Positions 20,365-29,241 of a DNA stretch of 64,000 nt are shown piece after piece. The position numbers and the translations under genes are program-made. The notes beneath the pieces are model-generated. The model was not told where the DNA came from. It saw only the letters and a list, made by a program, of their open reading frames with translations, and did not search any database. The stretch is taken from positions 3,224,001 to 3,288,000 of the forward strand of contig NZ_CP007151.1 in NCBI RefSeq assembly GCF_000830985.1. Reading direction: 5' to 3'. This stretch comes from Marinobacter similis. GTDB lineage: Bacteria; Pseudomonadota; Gammaproteobacteria; Pseudomonadales; Oleiphilaceae. Each line of letters starts with the position of its first letter. Position 1 is the stretch's first letter.

Positions 20365-22173
20365 ATGACCGAGTATTTTGTCCAGGCGTTTATCTATCTT
20401 GTGGCCGCGGTGATTGCGGTACCGCTGGCCAAGCGCCTGGGGCTGGGCTCGGTGCTGGGTTACCTGGTCGCCGGTGTGGTGATTGGGCCGGTGACGGGCC
20501 TGGTGGGTCAGGAAGCCACCACGATCCAGCATTTTGCCGAATTTGGCGTGGTCATGATGTTGTTCCTGGTGGGTATGGAGTTGGATCCCAAGGCGCTTTG
20601 GGCCATGCGGGTGCGCTTAGTAGGCTTGGGTGGGCTGCAGGTGGTTCTGAGTATCGCAGCCGGTACGGCCATGGCCTGGTGGCTCGGGTTGGTTTGGCAG
20701 ACAGCCCTGACGGTCGGGCTTATTTTCGCCCTGTCCTCCACCGCCATCGTGCTGCAGACCCTGAATGAAAAGGGCCTGGCGAAGACTGAGGGTGGGCGCA
20801 GCGCGTTTTCGGTGTTGCTGTTCCAGGACATCGCCGTGATTCCCATGCTCGCGTTGATTCCCCTGTTGGCGTTGCCGGATCTGATGGCGGGTTCCGGCAC
20901 CGATGCCGGCCATGGCAGCGGCCTGAGTCTGGTTGCTGATCTGCCCGGCTGGGCCCACGCCCTGACCGTGATCGCCGCTGTGGCCGCGGTGATTGTCGGT
21001 GGCTATTATCTGAGCCGGCCGCTGTTCCGGTACGTGGTCCAGTCCGGCCTGCGTGAGGTGTTCACCGCTACCGCGCTGATGCTGGTGATCGGCATTGCCG
21101 CGCTGATGAGCCTGGTTAATCTGTCGCCGGCGCTGGGGGCTTTCCTGGCCGGGGTGGTTCTGGCCAACAGTGAATTCCGCCATGAGCTGGAAGCCAACAT
21201 CGAGCCGTTCAAGGGCCTGCTGCTGGGCCTGTTCTTCATCACCGTGGGTGCCGGCATCAACTTCGAAGTGCTGGTCGCAGAGTGGGGCACTATCCTGGCT
21301 CTGGGCTTCGCCGTGATCTTAGTCAAGGCGCTGATCTTGCTGGGCCTGGCGGTGCTGTTTCGCATCCACGGCAGTAACGGCTGGCTGTTTACCCTTGGCC
21401 TGGCGCAGGCCGGTGAATTTGGTTTTGTGCTGCTCACCTACAGTGTCCAGAACTCGGTCATTTCAATCGAACTCTCCCAGGTGCTGTCGCTGGTGGTGGC
21501 GCTGTCGATGTTCCTGACCCCGCTGCTGTTTATTGCCTATGATCGCGTGGTACTGCCTCGCTACCGGCGCGCCAAGAACGACGAGCGCGAAGCTGACACC
21601 ATCGATGACCGGGCCCCGGTGATTGTTGCCGGTGTCGGCCGCTTTGGGCAGATCGTATGCCGGTTGTTGCGCGCCAACGATATTCCCATCGTGGTGCTGG
21701 ATCATGAGATCGAGCAGATTGAGAACGTCCGCCGGATCAACATCCAGAGCTACTTCGGCGACGCCAGCCGTCCGGAACTGCTGGAAACCGCCGGCATCGA
21801 AGATGCCCGGTTATTGGTGGTGGCGATCGATGACCGGGATCGCTCGGTACGCATCGTCGAGCACGTGAAACAGTTTTATCCCGGGGTCTGGGTGCTGGCG
21901 CGGGCGTTCGACCGGGGCCACAGCTATCAGTTGCGCAAGGCCGGTGCCGATGACGTGGTGAGTGAAACCTACCATTCGGCGCTGGAGCTGGGTGGTCACG
22001 CATTGACCGCCATGGGTGTGCACCCGCTGCGGGCCAAGCAGATGACCTGGACCTTTGTGGACAACGAAAAAGCCCACGAAGATGAGCTGTTCGAGGCCTG
22101 GCAGGAAATAGAGGAGGGCATAAGTTTCAGTCCGCGTTACGGCGAGCTGTTTATGAAGCTGGAGGAAGCCTGA
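20365..22173 (+). CDS. CPA2 cation:proton antiporter with RCK/TrkA-N domain (Kef-like)
   Basis: A 602-aa transporter. The N-terminal ~390 residues form a Na+/H+-exchanger membrane domain (LGYLVAGVVIGP, FLVGMELDP, FALSSTAIVLQTL, FQDIAVIPML, GAFLAGVVLANSEF). The C-terminal part is a TrkA-N nucleotide-binding domain (IVAGVGRFGQIVCRLL, then SYFGDASRPELLETAGI). This is the Kef-type layout, in which NAD(H) or glutathione adducts gate K+ efflux. No KefF/KefG-type ancillary gene is adjacent. ATG 20365 follows AGGGAGAG. Confidence 0.88.
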   Translation: MTEYFVQAFIYLVAAVIAVPLAKRLGLGSVLGYLVAGVVIGPVTGLVGQEATTIQHFAEFGVVMMLFLVGMELDPKALWAMRVRLVGLGGLQVVLSIAAGTAMAWWLGLVWQTALTVGLIFALSSTAIVLQTLNEKGLAKTEGGRSAFSVLLFQDIAVIPMLALIPLLALPDLMAGSGTDAGHGSGLSLVADLPGWAHALTVIAAVAAVIVGGYYLSRPLFRYVVQSGLREVFTATALMLVIGIAALMSLVNLSPALGAFLAGVVLANSEFRHELEANIEPFKGLLLGLFFITVGAGINFEVLVAEWGTILALGFAVILVKALILLGLAVLFRIHGSNGWLFTLGLAQAGEFGFVLLTYSVQNSVISIELSQVLSLVVALSMFLTPLLFIAYDRVVLPRYRRAKNDEREADTIDDRAPVIVAGVGRFGQIVCRLLRANDIPIVVLDHEIEQIENVRRINIQSYFGDASRPELLETAGIEDARLLVVAIDDRDRSVRIVEHVKQFYPGVWVLARAFDRGHSYQLRKAGADDVVSETYHSALELGGHALTAMGVHPLRAKQMTWTFVDNEKAHEDELFEAWQEIEEGISFSPRYGELFMKLEEA

Positions 22174-22181
22174 GCAGTGCC

Positions 22182-22250
22182 ATGGACAAGGACTGGGAAG
22201 AGCCCACTCGGGAAGACGTGCCGATCTGGACGCCACCGGACCAGCGCTGA
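22182..22250 (+). CDS. Possible 22-aa micro-ORF after the antiporter
   Basis: ATG 22182 begins nine bases after the antiporter stop and encodes MDKDWEEPTREDVPIWTPP plus three residues. It is acidic and Trp/Pro-rich. The Shine-Dalgarno sequence is weak. The composition looks deliberate rather than random, but this is an uncertain call. Confidence 0.25.
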   Translation: MDKDWEEPTREDVPIWTPPDQR

Positions 22251-22256
22251 TCGGTG

Positions 22257-23096
22257 TTATTCCTCGGCAATATAGTGGGCGGTGTAGTCTTCCAGCAGCT
22301 CATCGACCCGCCCTTGAGTCACCAGAGTGTAGAGCCGATCGGCGATCTGCTCCCGCAGTTCAAAGGTGTTGCAGGTAGATTCCTTAGGGAAGGTGAAAAA
22401 CAGCCCTTCGGTACTGATCGCTTTTTCAAGCGCTTCGAACTCGTCGCTCCGGCCCTCTCGTGCCAGTTTCACCTGGCCCTGCAGTAACTCGTAGAGTACA
22501 TAGTCAACCCGCCCGGCCTCTGCCATCAGAAACGATTGATCGATTGAACGCACCGATTCGATGGTCAGATTCTGTTGGGCGTAGCGGTCGAAATTCTGGC
22601 CAAAACTGTTGCCAATCAGTGTGCTGCCGGTCTTGCCCTGCAAGTCCGGCCAGTGCCGATAGAGAAATGCCTGGCCTTTGGGGACCCAGATGGCGGTTGG
22701 TAGATGGATGATGGGTGGCAGAAGGTAATCCATGTACCCAAACCGTTCCCGGGTCATGAAAGCGCCGGCAACCATGTCAAGGTCGCCATCACGGGCCAGG
22801 CGTTGCACCCGGGCCCAGGAGCCGATGTGACGGATGTCGGCACTGAGGCCCAGTGGCTGCAGAATTTCTTGCAGCAACGCGGGAACTACTCCGGTTAATT
22901 GCTCAGGATTGTTCGGGTCCCGCCACAGCAGAGGCGGATATTCTGAGTTGCCGCTGACCACGAGCTTGGTGCAGGGCGGGGCACTGGCTTGCGCTTGCGA
23001 ACTTCCTACAAGCAATAAAACCAGAAAAACCAGCAAGGGCCTGAAGGCCAACGAAGACGTCCCTGTCCCGAGAAAGCGCAAAGGAAATGACAGCAT
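22257..23096 (-). CDS. Periplasmic solute-binding protein family 3 (ABC-type, orphan)
   Basis: A 279-aa secreted protein with a hydrophobic signal segment (LLVFLVLLLVGSSQAQA). The mature part has the family-3 pattern: SGNSEYPPLLWRDP, LTGVVPALLQEIL, ARDGDLDMVAGAFMT and FTFPKES. No permease or ATPase is adjacent, so it may act as a stand-alone sensor-type binding protein, common in Pseudomonas and Marinobacter. It is divergent from the repetitive secreted protein at 23326, with a 229-base gap between them in which no further gene was seen. Confidence 0.75.
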   Translation of the reverse strand: MLSFPLRFLGTGTSSLAFRPLLVFLVLLLVGSSQAQASAPPCTKLVVSGNSEYPPLLWRDPNNPEQLTGVVPALLQEILQPLGLSADIRHIGSWARVQRLARDGDLDMVAGAFMTRERFGYMDYLLPPIIHLPTAIWVPKGQAFLYRHWPDLQGKTGSTLIGNSFGQNFDRYAQQNLTIESVRSIDQSFLMAEAGRVDYVLYELLQGQVKLAREGRSDEFEALEKAISTEGLFFTFPKESTCNTFELREQIADRLYTLVTQGRVDELLEDYTAHYIAEE

Positions 23097-23325
23097 TAAT
23101 GCTTCCCAAGGTTTCGAAAGGACACAACTATCAGAAATGTATCACCGTTCCACGCAAGGTGGTATTCGCTTGGGCAATTAATGTGAGCTGGATTCTACGG
23201 CGGCTCCCAGAGCTTCATTAACTATCCCTAATGGAACTTCCGGAAAAAATTGTCCGTGGGATGGAATAGATCTGGTTCTGATTCGTTATCGGGGTGAATC
23301 CAACGGAAACACTGGAGGATAAACC

Positions 23326-24024
23326 ATGATGAAACGGACACTGACTTTGGCGATCTGTTCAGTAATGGCGGTATCGGCTTTCGCCGCAGAGACCCAGGGC
23401 TCGGCCAGCGCTAACGCAAGCGCGAACGCCGAGATGCGAAGCAGCTCACAGGCCTCTGGCCGCAGCGATGGTCGCGATGCCGGCGCCAGCGGTGCCACTC
23501 GCAACAGCGTGCAAACCTCCGGCGATGCCTCGGTCAGCGCCAATGGCCGTGAAGCCGATGCCGGTATGGCGTCGTCCCGCGAGGCCAATTCCGGAGCGGC
23601 TATGAGCACGGAATCGGCCAAGTCGACCGGGGTCGAGACGGCCGCGAAAGTTCGCGCCACCGGTGAAAGCGCCCGCAACGCGGCGGTTCGCACCGGCGAG
23701 CAGGCCCAGGAAACCGGGCGCCAGGCCGTTGAGGCCGGGATATCCGCTGGCCAACGTGCCAAGGGCGAAGCCACTGCTAAGGCTCAGGCCACCGGTGATA
23801 AGGCCGGGCAGATGCGCGAGCAAGCCAATGGTAGTGCGCAGGGTAGCGTTGATGCTGCAACCAAGAAGCAAGTAGACGGCTCGGTGTCTGGCAGCATTGA
23901 CGCCAGCGTTCGCAACAGTGTCGGTGGCTCGGTGAAGAATGCCGTGTCAGGCAGTGTGAAGTCGAACGTGCGCAGCAGCGTGAACCAATCCGTCAAGAAC
24001 TCCACCCAGCAAGGCCTGTTGTAA
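23326..24024 (+). CDS. Secreted low-complexity Ser/Ala/Gly protein with LEA-like middle and tetrapeptide tail
   Basis: A 232-aa protein with a clear signal peptide (LTLAICSVMAVSAFAAE). Residues ~25-110 are Ser/Ala/Gly/Asn-rich. Residues ~110-180 contain Ala/Lys/Glu/Thr/Gly stretches resembling group-3 LEA repeats (GEQAQETGRQAVEAG, KGEATAKAQATGDKAG). The last 50 residues repeat a tetrapeptide x-S-V-x (GSVSGSIDASVRNSV and so on). No cysteines. Function unknown; an extracellular matrix, adhesin or desiccation-protective role is only a guess. It is followed by a terminator and an outer-membrane barrel gene on the same strand. Confidence 0.7.
   Translation: MMKRTLTLAICSVMAVSAFAAETQGSASANASANAEMRSSSQASGRSDGRDAGASGATRNSVQTSGDASVSANGREADAGMASSREANSGAAMSTESAKSTGVETAAKVRATGESARNAAVRTGEQAQETGRQAVEAGISAGQRAKGEATAKAQATGDKAGQMREQANGSAQGSVDAATKKQVDGSVSGSIDASVRNSVGGSVKNAVSGSVKSNVRSSVNQSVKNSTQQGLL
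23872..24021 (+). repeat. Tetrapeptide-periodic coding repeat (x-S-V-x)
   Basis: A 12-base-period coding stretch at the 3' end of the secreted protein gene. Ser-Val or Ser-Ile recurs every four residues about ten times, with variable Gly/Asn/Lys/Arg between. The DNA copies have diverged, which suggests the protein pattern is what is kept. Confidence 0.6.
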
Positions 24025-24048
24025 GCCTTGAATAACGGGGATCTGACT

Positions 24049-24078
24049 AACCGGGCCGTCTAGCGGCCCGGTTTTTTT
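24049..24078 (+). terminator. Rho-independent terminator
   Basis: AACCGGGCCG and CGGCCCGGTT form a 10-bp stem with a short loop, followed by seven T. It ends the 23326 gene just before the ribosome binding site (AAGGAG) of the next gene, so it may act as an attenuator between the two. Confidence 0.85.
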
Positions 24079-24094
24079 GTGAAGGAGTAACCCT

Positions 24095-25041
24095 ATGCAA
24101 CGATTTTCCCGAGTGCTGCCCTTGATCGTGCTGGCCGGTGGCCTGTCGATGACCAGTCAGGCGGCATCCGTTGGCGGGCACGTTACCACCGGGTACGAGT
24201 ACGACAGCAACCTGAACGTTGATGAACTCGATCAATCGACTGGTGAGAGTGGGAACGCCTGGGTTCTGGGTGCTGGCGCGGAGGCCGAAGGCCAGCCGCT
24301 GGAGAACCTGACCATTACCGGGACCTATGACTTTACATCGCGCGATTACCGGGACAGCGAGGACTTTGACCGAACCCTGCATCTGGCGTCACTGGACCTC
24401 AGTTACGATTTCGACGCCGTTACCGTTGGCGCCAGCCATCACTATTCCCACGCCACCCTGGCCGCCGACCCCTTCCTGGATTACAACAGCAGCAGCGTGT
24501 ATGTCGGCAAACTCGTGGGCGATGACGTCTATCTTCGGGCGAGCTGCTGGACAAACGCAAGGACTTTGAGGACAACGAGGCTCGGGACGCCCGCTCCCGG
24601 GGCGTGAGTCTCGACAGTTTCTTCTTCTTTAACCAGACCCGGACGGTGTTCATCCTGGGCGCCGATGGTGACGACGAGAACGCCGAGTCTGATGCCTACG
24701 ATTACCGGATGCTGGCGGTGAAAACCCGGCTCAAGCACCGGTTCCCGGTTGCCGGCCATGACCATGAGCTGAAGCTGGGCTGGCGCTACGAGGCCCGGGA
24801 CTATGACGAGCCGGTGTCATCGGTGGACAACCCGCTAACGTCGCCCTTGCTGGGGCCTGGCACGATCAGTTCGGAGCCTCGGGACGACCGCATTGCGACC
24901 GTCGACGCCAGTTATGGTATTGGCCTGACCGAGTGGCTGATTACCGAGGCCCGGATTGAATACATCGATTATCGTTCGAGCCTGGATTCCGCCGAATACG
25001 ATGAAACCGTGGCGTCGCTGAATCTGCGGGCTGAATTCTGA
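24095..25041 (+). CDS. Outer-membrane beta-barrel protein, frame break at ~24538
   Basis: About 315 aa after repair. A signal peptide (VLPLIVLAGGLSMTSQAAS) is followed by alternating amphipathic strands, many with aromatic girdle residues (TTGYEYDSNLNV, ELKLGWRYEARDYDEP, ARIEYIDYRSSLD), and the chain ends in Phe (LRAEF), the usual barrel signature. The first frame ends at 24607. Its last correct residues are VYLRG, and the other frame continues ELLDKRKDFEDN; one missing G in a G-run (CGG[G]GC) repairs it. It resembles porin-like or surface-assembly barrels but I cannot place it in a named family. It may export or anchor the repetitive protein encoded upstream (inference). Confidence 0.7.
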
Positions 25042-25047
25042 TCGGTG

Positions 25048-26394
25048 TCAGTGGGTGTCGGGCAGCAGGCCGTAACCGAACACCGGGTCACGGCCCTGGT
25101 CGCCGAGATCGTCGGCGCGGCGGGTGAGTTGCGCCAGGGCGTTTTCGAGGGAGGTGCTCGCCAGCGCACAGGCCAGCTGCGCGCTAACCACCGGCGCTGC
25201 GAGCGAGGTTCCGCTCTGGCTGCCGTATTGGCCATCGGTGAGCGCCACCGCCACGTCCACGCCCGGCGCGGCAAAATCGACCTGCTCACCCCGGTTCGCC
25301 CAGCGGTAGATCTTTCGGTGCTGATTGACCGCGGTTACCCCGATCACCTCGGGATAGCCGGCCGGGTACAGCACTGGCGCGGCCGGACCTTCGTTGCCAA
25401 CGGCGGCCACTACGGGCGTGCCGCGGTCGATCAGCCGTTTAATGACGGTGGCCAATACCCGGTTGTCCGGGCCAGCCATGCTGACGTTAATCAGCGTCAC
25501 GTCATTGGATTCCAGCCAGGCCAGTCCTTCCACCAGGTGCAGCAGGGTGGCGCCGGATACCGAGGCCGGCTGGCCATAAAAAACCGAGGCACTGAACAGG
25601 GTTGCCGAGGGCAGGCGGGTGGCAGCGTTGGCGCTGGTCTTGCCGGCCAACCGGCTGGCGACCGCGGTGCCGTGGTCGGTCGGGGCGTGGTAGGAATCGG
25701 CCAGGTGGAGATCCTGCAGGAAATCCCGCTGCACGACGGTGGTTCCGGCAAAGGCCGGATGGTCGGTTTCCACCGCGGTATCCACCATGCCAATGCTGAC
25801 CGGCACCGGGCAAGACGGCGGCTCATCGGTAGTGGAGGGCCCTTGATGGTTGCTGGCATCGGTCTCAGGCCGGTAGATGTGGTTGCGGTCAACGCGCTGG
25901 GCCAGGGCTTTCGGCAGTAGTTCCTGCAACTGGTCGCGTGAATCCAGGCCTGGGCTGACTCGAAAGCGCAGCACGGTTAGCCCCAGCCCGGCCATCGGGG
26001 TCTGGTCGATAACGGTGATGCCAGGCTGATTAAAGTGGTGGGTGTCGCTGGCGTTGACGGTAACCAGCCATTGGCGTTCCACCGCCCGCCAGCCGTCTTC
26101 CACCTCGACATCGGCAAAGAGCTCAAGGCCGGTGTCCGACTGGATGGCAAGTCGGGCCGGAAGCTCGGGCGGGGTCGCAGGCGCAGCCGGCAGAGCTGAC
26201 TCAGGCAGGCGCTCCGAGGCTTTGTCGAGCTGGCGTTCAATCTGTCGGCTGACGGCACGCTCAACCTGCTGATTAAGACGGTTCAGGGCCGGGCCGGTCA
26301 GGCCGTCCGCACTGAAAGCCGGTGTCGGTACCGTCAGTCCCAAGCCGAGCAGGCAGGCGAGCGTGTGATGGGAAAAGAAGCGATTCGTTTTCAT
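25048..26394 (-). CDS. Secreted subtilisin-like serine protease (S8)
   Basis: A 448-aa exported protease. ATG 26394 starts a signal peptide (LACLLGLGLTVPTPAFSA). A helical, Arg/Glu-rich prosegment and a ~150-residue N-terminal region precede the S8 domain. The catalytic triad is visible: Asp in IGMVDTAVETDH, His in DHGTAVAS and Ser in SGTSLAAP; the oxyanion Asn is probably in VGNEGPAAP. The chain ends soon after the domain (GYGLLPDTH). It is convergent with the barrel gene (six-base gap) and divergent from an ECF sigma factor gene, whose control of this protease is likely. Confidence 0.88.
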   Translation of the reverse strand: MKTNRFFSHHTLACLLGLGLTVPTPAFSADGLTGPALNRLNQQVERAVSRQIERQLDKASERLPESALPAAPATPPELPARLAIQSDTGLELFADVEVEDGWRAVERQWLVTVNASDTHHFNQPGITVIDQTPMAGLGLTVLRFRVSPGLDSRDQLQELLPKALAQRVDRNHIYRPETDASNHQGPSTTDEPPSCPVPVSIGMVDTAVETDHPAFAGTTVVQRDFLQDLHLADSYHAPTDHGTAVASRLAGKTSANAATRLPSATLFSASVFYGQPASVSGATLLHLVEGLAWLESNDVTLINVSMAGPDNRVLATVIKRLIDRGTPVVAAVGNEGPAAPVLYPAGYPEVIGVTAVNQHRKIYRWANRGEQVDFAAPGVDVAVALTDGQYGSQSGTSLAAPVVSAQLACALASTSLENALAQLTRRADDLGDQGRDPVFGYGLLPDTH

Positions 26395-26490
26395 ACCCTG
26401 CTGACGTTTGCCGACTCGAAAAATTCCCATAGCGGTGGAATAGATTTTGTCCCCATCCGTTTACCTAGTAAGACATCGAGGCATGGCGCC

Positions 26491-27012
26491 ATGAAAGATG
26501 AATTGAGACAACTGGTCCCGGGGCTTCGACGCTTCGCATACTCCCTGACCGGCTCGATACCGGAGGCGGATGACTTGTTGCAGGGTACCCTTGAGCGGGT
26601 ATTGCGGCAATCGCCGCCGACGGGGGTTGCCATCGAACCCTGGGCGTTCAGGATCTGCCGGAATTTGTGGATCGACGACTGCCGGGCCCGGCAGGTTCGT
26701 GATCGGGCCGCGCAGCAACCGGAACTCACCGGTGGCCAGGTAGTGGACGGTGAGCGGGCCACCACCAGCCAGATCGAGCTGGACCAGGTGGATGCCGCCA
26801 TGGCCAGGCTGCCCGATAGTCAGCGTGAGATTATTTCACTGGTGGCCGTTCAGGGCATGTCGTACCAGGAGGTCTCGGACACTCTGGATATTCCCAAAGG
26901 CACGGTGATGAGCCGGTTGGCCCGGGCCCGTGCAGCGCTGAGCGCAGCGCTTGGCAGTAAACCTCAGGATAAGACAACCTCGGGCTCGGAGTCCGGGAGG
27001 AGACCGACATGA
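26491..27012 (+). CDS. ECF sigma-70 family RNA polymerase sigma factor
   Basis: A 173-aa sigma factor with region 2 (LRRFAYSLTGSIPEADDLLQGTLERVL, shown here only as a span, residues ~11-40) and region 4 (LPDSQREIISLVAVQGMSYQ and GTVMSRLARAR). ATG 26491 follows GAGG at 26478-26481. Its stop overlaps the anti-sigma start (ATGA at 27009). It is divergent from the S8 protease gene; the 96 bases between them should hold promoters for both. Likely targets are this locus itself. Confidence 0.88.
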   Translation: MKDELRQLVPGLRRFAYSLTGSIPEADDLLQGTLERVLRQSPPTGVAIEPWAFRICRNLWIDDCRARQVRDRAAQQPELTGGQVVDGERATTSQIELDQVDAAMARLPDSQREIISLVAVQGMSYQEVSDTLDIPKGTVMSRLARARAALSAALGSKPQDKTTSGSESGRRPT

Positions 27013-27737
27013 ACCTGACTGACGAACAACTGTCCGCCTTTCTGGATGCGGAATTGCCCGAGGCTGAGATGCAGGTTATTCGGGATCAACTGGCGGACGA
27101 CCCTGCCCTGGCCGAGCGATTGGCCGCACTGGCGACGGTCGACCACATCCTCGCCGGGCATTATTCCGCCATTGGCCAGCAGCCCCTGCCGGCGGCGGTG
27201 ACCGAACTATTGGAGCCGGAGCCGGTAGCGTCGGCCAAGGTTGTCGATTTGCCGCGCTGGCGTCGGGCCCGGGACTTTGTGCAGCAGCGGGTCGGAACGG
27301 CCGTTGCTGCGGCCCTGGTGCTGGGCTTTGGTCTGGCCCAACTGGGCAAGGATGTTCCGGTTAGTGGTGAGCAGGGCTGGCACCAGGTCGCTCAGGCGCT
27401 GGAAGCCCTTCCCAGTGGCGAAACCCAAACCCTGGCGACCGGCGAGCAGCTGACCCCACGGCTGACCTTCGCCAATCCGGCCGGCGAATTCTGCCGCCAG
27501 TTCCAGCTCCAGGGCCCGGATCGGGCATCTGAAAATATTGCCTGCCGAAGCGGTGAGCCGGGTATCAACTGGACCCAGGTCGCGACGGTCAAGGTTCCGA
27601 AGCGGGACGCCAGTCGCTACCAGACTGCCAGCGGTGGCTCGGTGCTGGATGGGGTGCTGGATCGGATGATCGAGGGTGAGGTCATGGACCCGGCCCGCGA
27701 GCAGGAGCTTTTGTCCAAAGGCTGGCGCGACCGGTAA
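27009..27737 (+). CDS. Membrane anti-sigma factor
   Basis: A 242-aa protein. The N-terminal ~55 residues (LTDEQLSAFLDAELPEAEM onward) form an anti-sigma domain without the usual zinc-binding His-Cys-Cys set. One transmembrane helix follows (VAAALVLGFGLAQL, ~residues 98-112), then a periplasmic domain of ~120 residues with two cysteines (FCRQF and IACRSG) that could form a disulphide or sense redox change. Overlap with the sigma gene by four bases is the standard sigma/anti-sigma arrangement. An inverted repeat follows the gene. Confidence 0.8.
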   Translation: MNLTDEQLSAFLDAELPEAEMQVIRDQLADDPALAERLAALATVDHILAGHYSAIGQQPLPAAVTELLEPEPVASAKVVDLPRWRRARDFVQQRVGTAVAAALVLGFGLAQLGKDVPVSGEQGWHQVAQALEALPSGETQTLATGEQLTPRLTFANPAGEFCRQFQLQGPDRASENIACRSGEPGINWTQVATVKVPKRDASRYQTASGGSVLDGVLDRMIEGEVMDPAREQELLSKGWRDR

Positions 27738-27742
27738 CCAGG

Positions 27743-27762
27743 CTCGGGCCTGAAGGCCCGAG
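27743..27762 (+). terminator. GC-rich hairpin, possible terminator
   Basis: CTCGGGCC and GGCCCGAG pair perfectly around a four-base loop six bases after the anti-sigma stop. There is no T-run, so it may only be an mRNA 3'-end stabiliser. Confidence 0.35.
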
Positions 27763-27858
27763 GATCGGGTGTCGGTGCCCGGTTCTTTGACTATGCTTTC
27801 GATAAGGGTCGGTAGAACTGAAGATGGTCGCCGGCAACACACCATTCCGGAGCACACT

Positions 27859-28968
27859 GTGGAAGATCCAAGCAAAGTCACCGTATTTTACGACGACCGA
27901 GTTCTCAATCATTCACCCGATGTAAATGCCGCGTTCCTGCCTGGCCGGCTGGACAAGCGCGTGCGTACCATCCTGTCGGGACTGAATGTGCAGTGGAAGT
28001 ACCCGGAACACCCCGGACGTATTCAAGCCATCCTTGACCTGCTGCACCGTGAACCGATCGAGGGCGTGCAATTTGCCGGTGGTCAGGTGGCGACCCGCGA
28101 GCAGCTCGGCCGAGTGCACACCACCTCTTACCTGGATGATGTGTTTTCCTTGCGTAACAAGCACGCCTGGCTCGATGTCGATACCACCGCGGTGTCGCCA
28201 GGCAGCGTGGAAGCTGCGGAAGTTGCCGCCGGGACTGCCATCGCCGCGGTCGAGGCGGTGGTCTCCGGTCGCACCCGCAGTGCCTTTGCTCTGGTTCGCC
28301 CGCCCGGCCATCACGCCGAGCCGGTGCGCGCCCGCGGCTTTTGTCTGTTCAATAACGTGGCCGTGGCCGCCGCTCACGCCCACGCCGAACTTGGATGTGA
28401 GCGGATTCTGATCCTCGACTGGGACGCCCACCATGGCAACGGCACTCAGGATATCTTCTGGGCCGATCCCGACGTGATGTTCTTCGATATTCACCGGGCC
28501 GCGCCCTTTTACCCGGGCAGTGGTGGCCTGCATGAAGTGGGTGCGGGCCTGGGTGAGGGCACCACAGTGAATGTTCCGATGCCCGGCGGTGCTGGCGACG
28601 TGGCTTATATCAAGGCGTTGAATGAAATCCTGGTGCCGGCCGCCGAGTACTTCAAACCGGACCTGATTCTGGTGTCGGCGGGGTTTGATGCGCACTGGTA
28701 CGATCTGGCCCTGAACGTCTCCTACGAGGGTTTTGCGGCCATGACCGGCATAGTTCAGTCCCTGGCCGACCGGCTGTGTGATGGTCGTCTGGCTTTTGTT
28801 CTGGAAGGCGGCTACAACACCGAGTCGCTCTCGCATGGGGTGCGGTCAGTGCTCGACGTGCTCGCCGGAGGCGCTGTGCCGCAACCGCGGGTGTGTGGCA
28901 TGGAAGAAGTGGATCAGGCGGCGGCCTTTCATCTCAGTGCGTTCGCTGATGAGCCACCGGAGGGATGA
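27859..28968 (+). CDS. Histone-deacetylase-like amidohydrolase
   Basis: About 369 aa from GTG 27859, preferred because GGAG lies six bases upstream; longer in-frame starts begin in non-conserved sequence. Zinc-binding and active-site motifs of the HDAC/AcuC/acetylpolyamine hydrolase superfamily are all present: RPPGHHAE, ILDWDAHHGNGT (Asp and His zinc ligands) and SAGFDAH (second Asp). The GGYN motif (LEGGYNTESL) closes the domain. It removes acetyl groups from acetylated amines; the bacterial substrate is probably a polyamine or protein lysine. Confidence 0.88.
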   Translation: MEDPSKVTVFYDDRVLNHSPDVNAAFLPGRLDKRVRTILSGLNVQWKYPEHPGRIQAILDLLHREPIEGVQFAGGQVATREQLGRVHTTSYLDDVFSLRNKHAWLDVDTTAVSPGSVEAAEVAAGTAIAAVEAVVSGRTRSAFALVRPPGHHAEPVRARGFCLFNNVAVAAAHAHAELGCERILILDWDAHHGNGTQDIFWADPDVMFFDIHRAAPFYPGSGGLHEVGAGLGEGTTVNVPMPGGAGDVAYIKALNEILVPAAEYFKPDLILVSAGFDAHWYDLALNVSYEGFAAMTGIVQSLADRLCDGRLAFVLEGGYNTESLSHGVRSVLDVLAGGAVPQPRVCGMEEVDQAAAFHLSAFADEPPEG

Positions 28969-29028
28969 CACGCGGCTCTGTTTTAAACCGGCATTTAACC
29001 CGCCATTTAAGCCGACAAGGAGGACACA

Positions 29029-29241
29029 ATGTTCATGGCAGAAAAATCCACCGGTCATTTGATTGAGATCGCGGACACCCACGCCCTGTTCGATCCCCAT
29101 GTCAGTCGCGTCAAGGGATGCATGCATTACGGAGAGGAAGCCCAGGATCCCGAGTTCTTTGACAAGTCGGGACTGGTGTTTGCCTCCGGCGAGACCCTGC
29201 CCCTGTGCTGGACCGATCCCTACTACCGCCGAAAAGGCTGA
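29029..29241 (+). CDS. Small conserved protein, 70 aa, unknown
   Basis: ATG 29029 has a perfect AAGGAGG five bases upstream. The protein is soluble, with a recognisable conserved end (SGLVFASGETLPLCWTDPYY). I recall similar small proteins in Pseudomonas and Marinobacter without a known function. Its 3' end overlaps the convergent CHASE2 gene by 19 bases. Confidence 0.6.
   Translation: MFMAEKSTGHLIEIADTHALFDPHVSRVKGCMHYGEEAQDPEFFDKSGLVFASGETLPLCWTDPYYRRKG

Noticed and set aside
27913..28836. 307-aa ORF antisense to the deacetylase
   Set aside because: The + strand shows a full HDAC active site; the antisense frame has no start signal.
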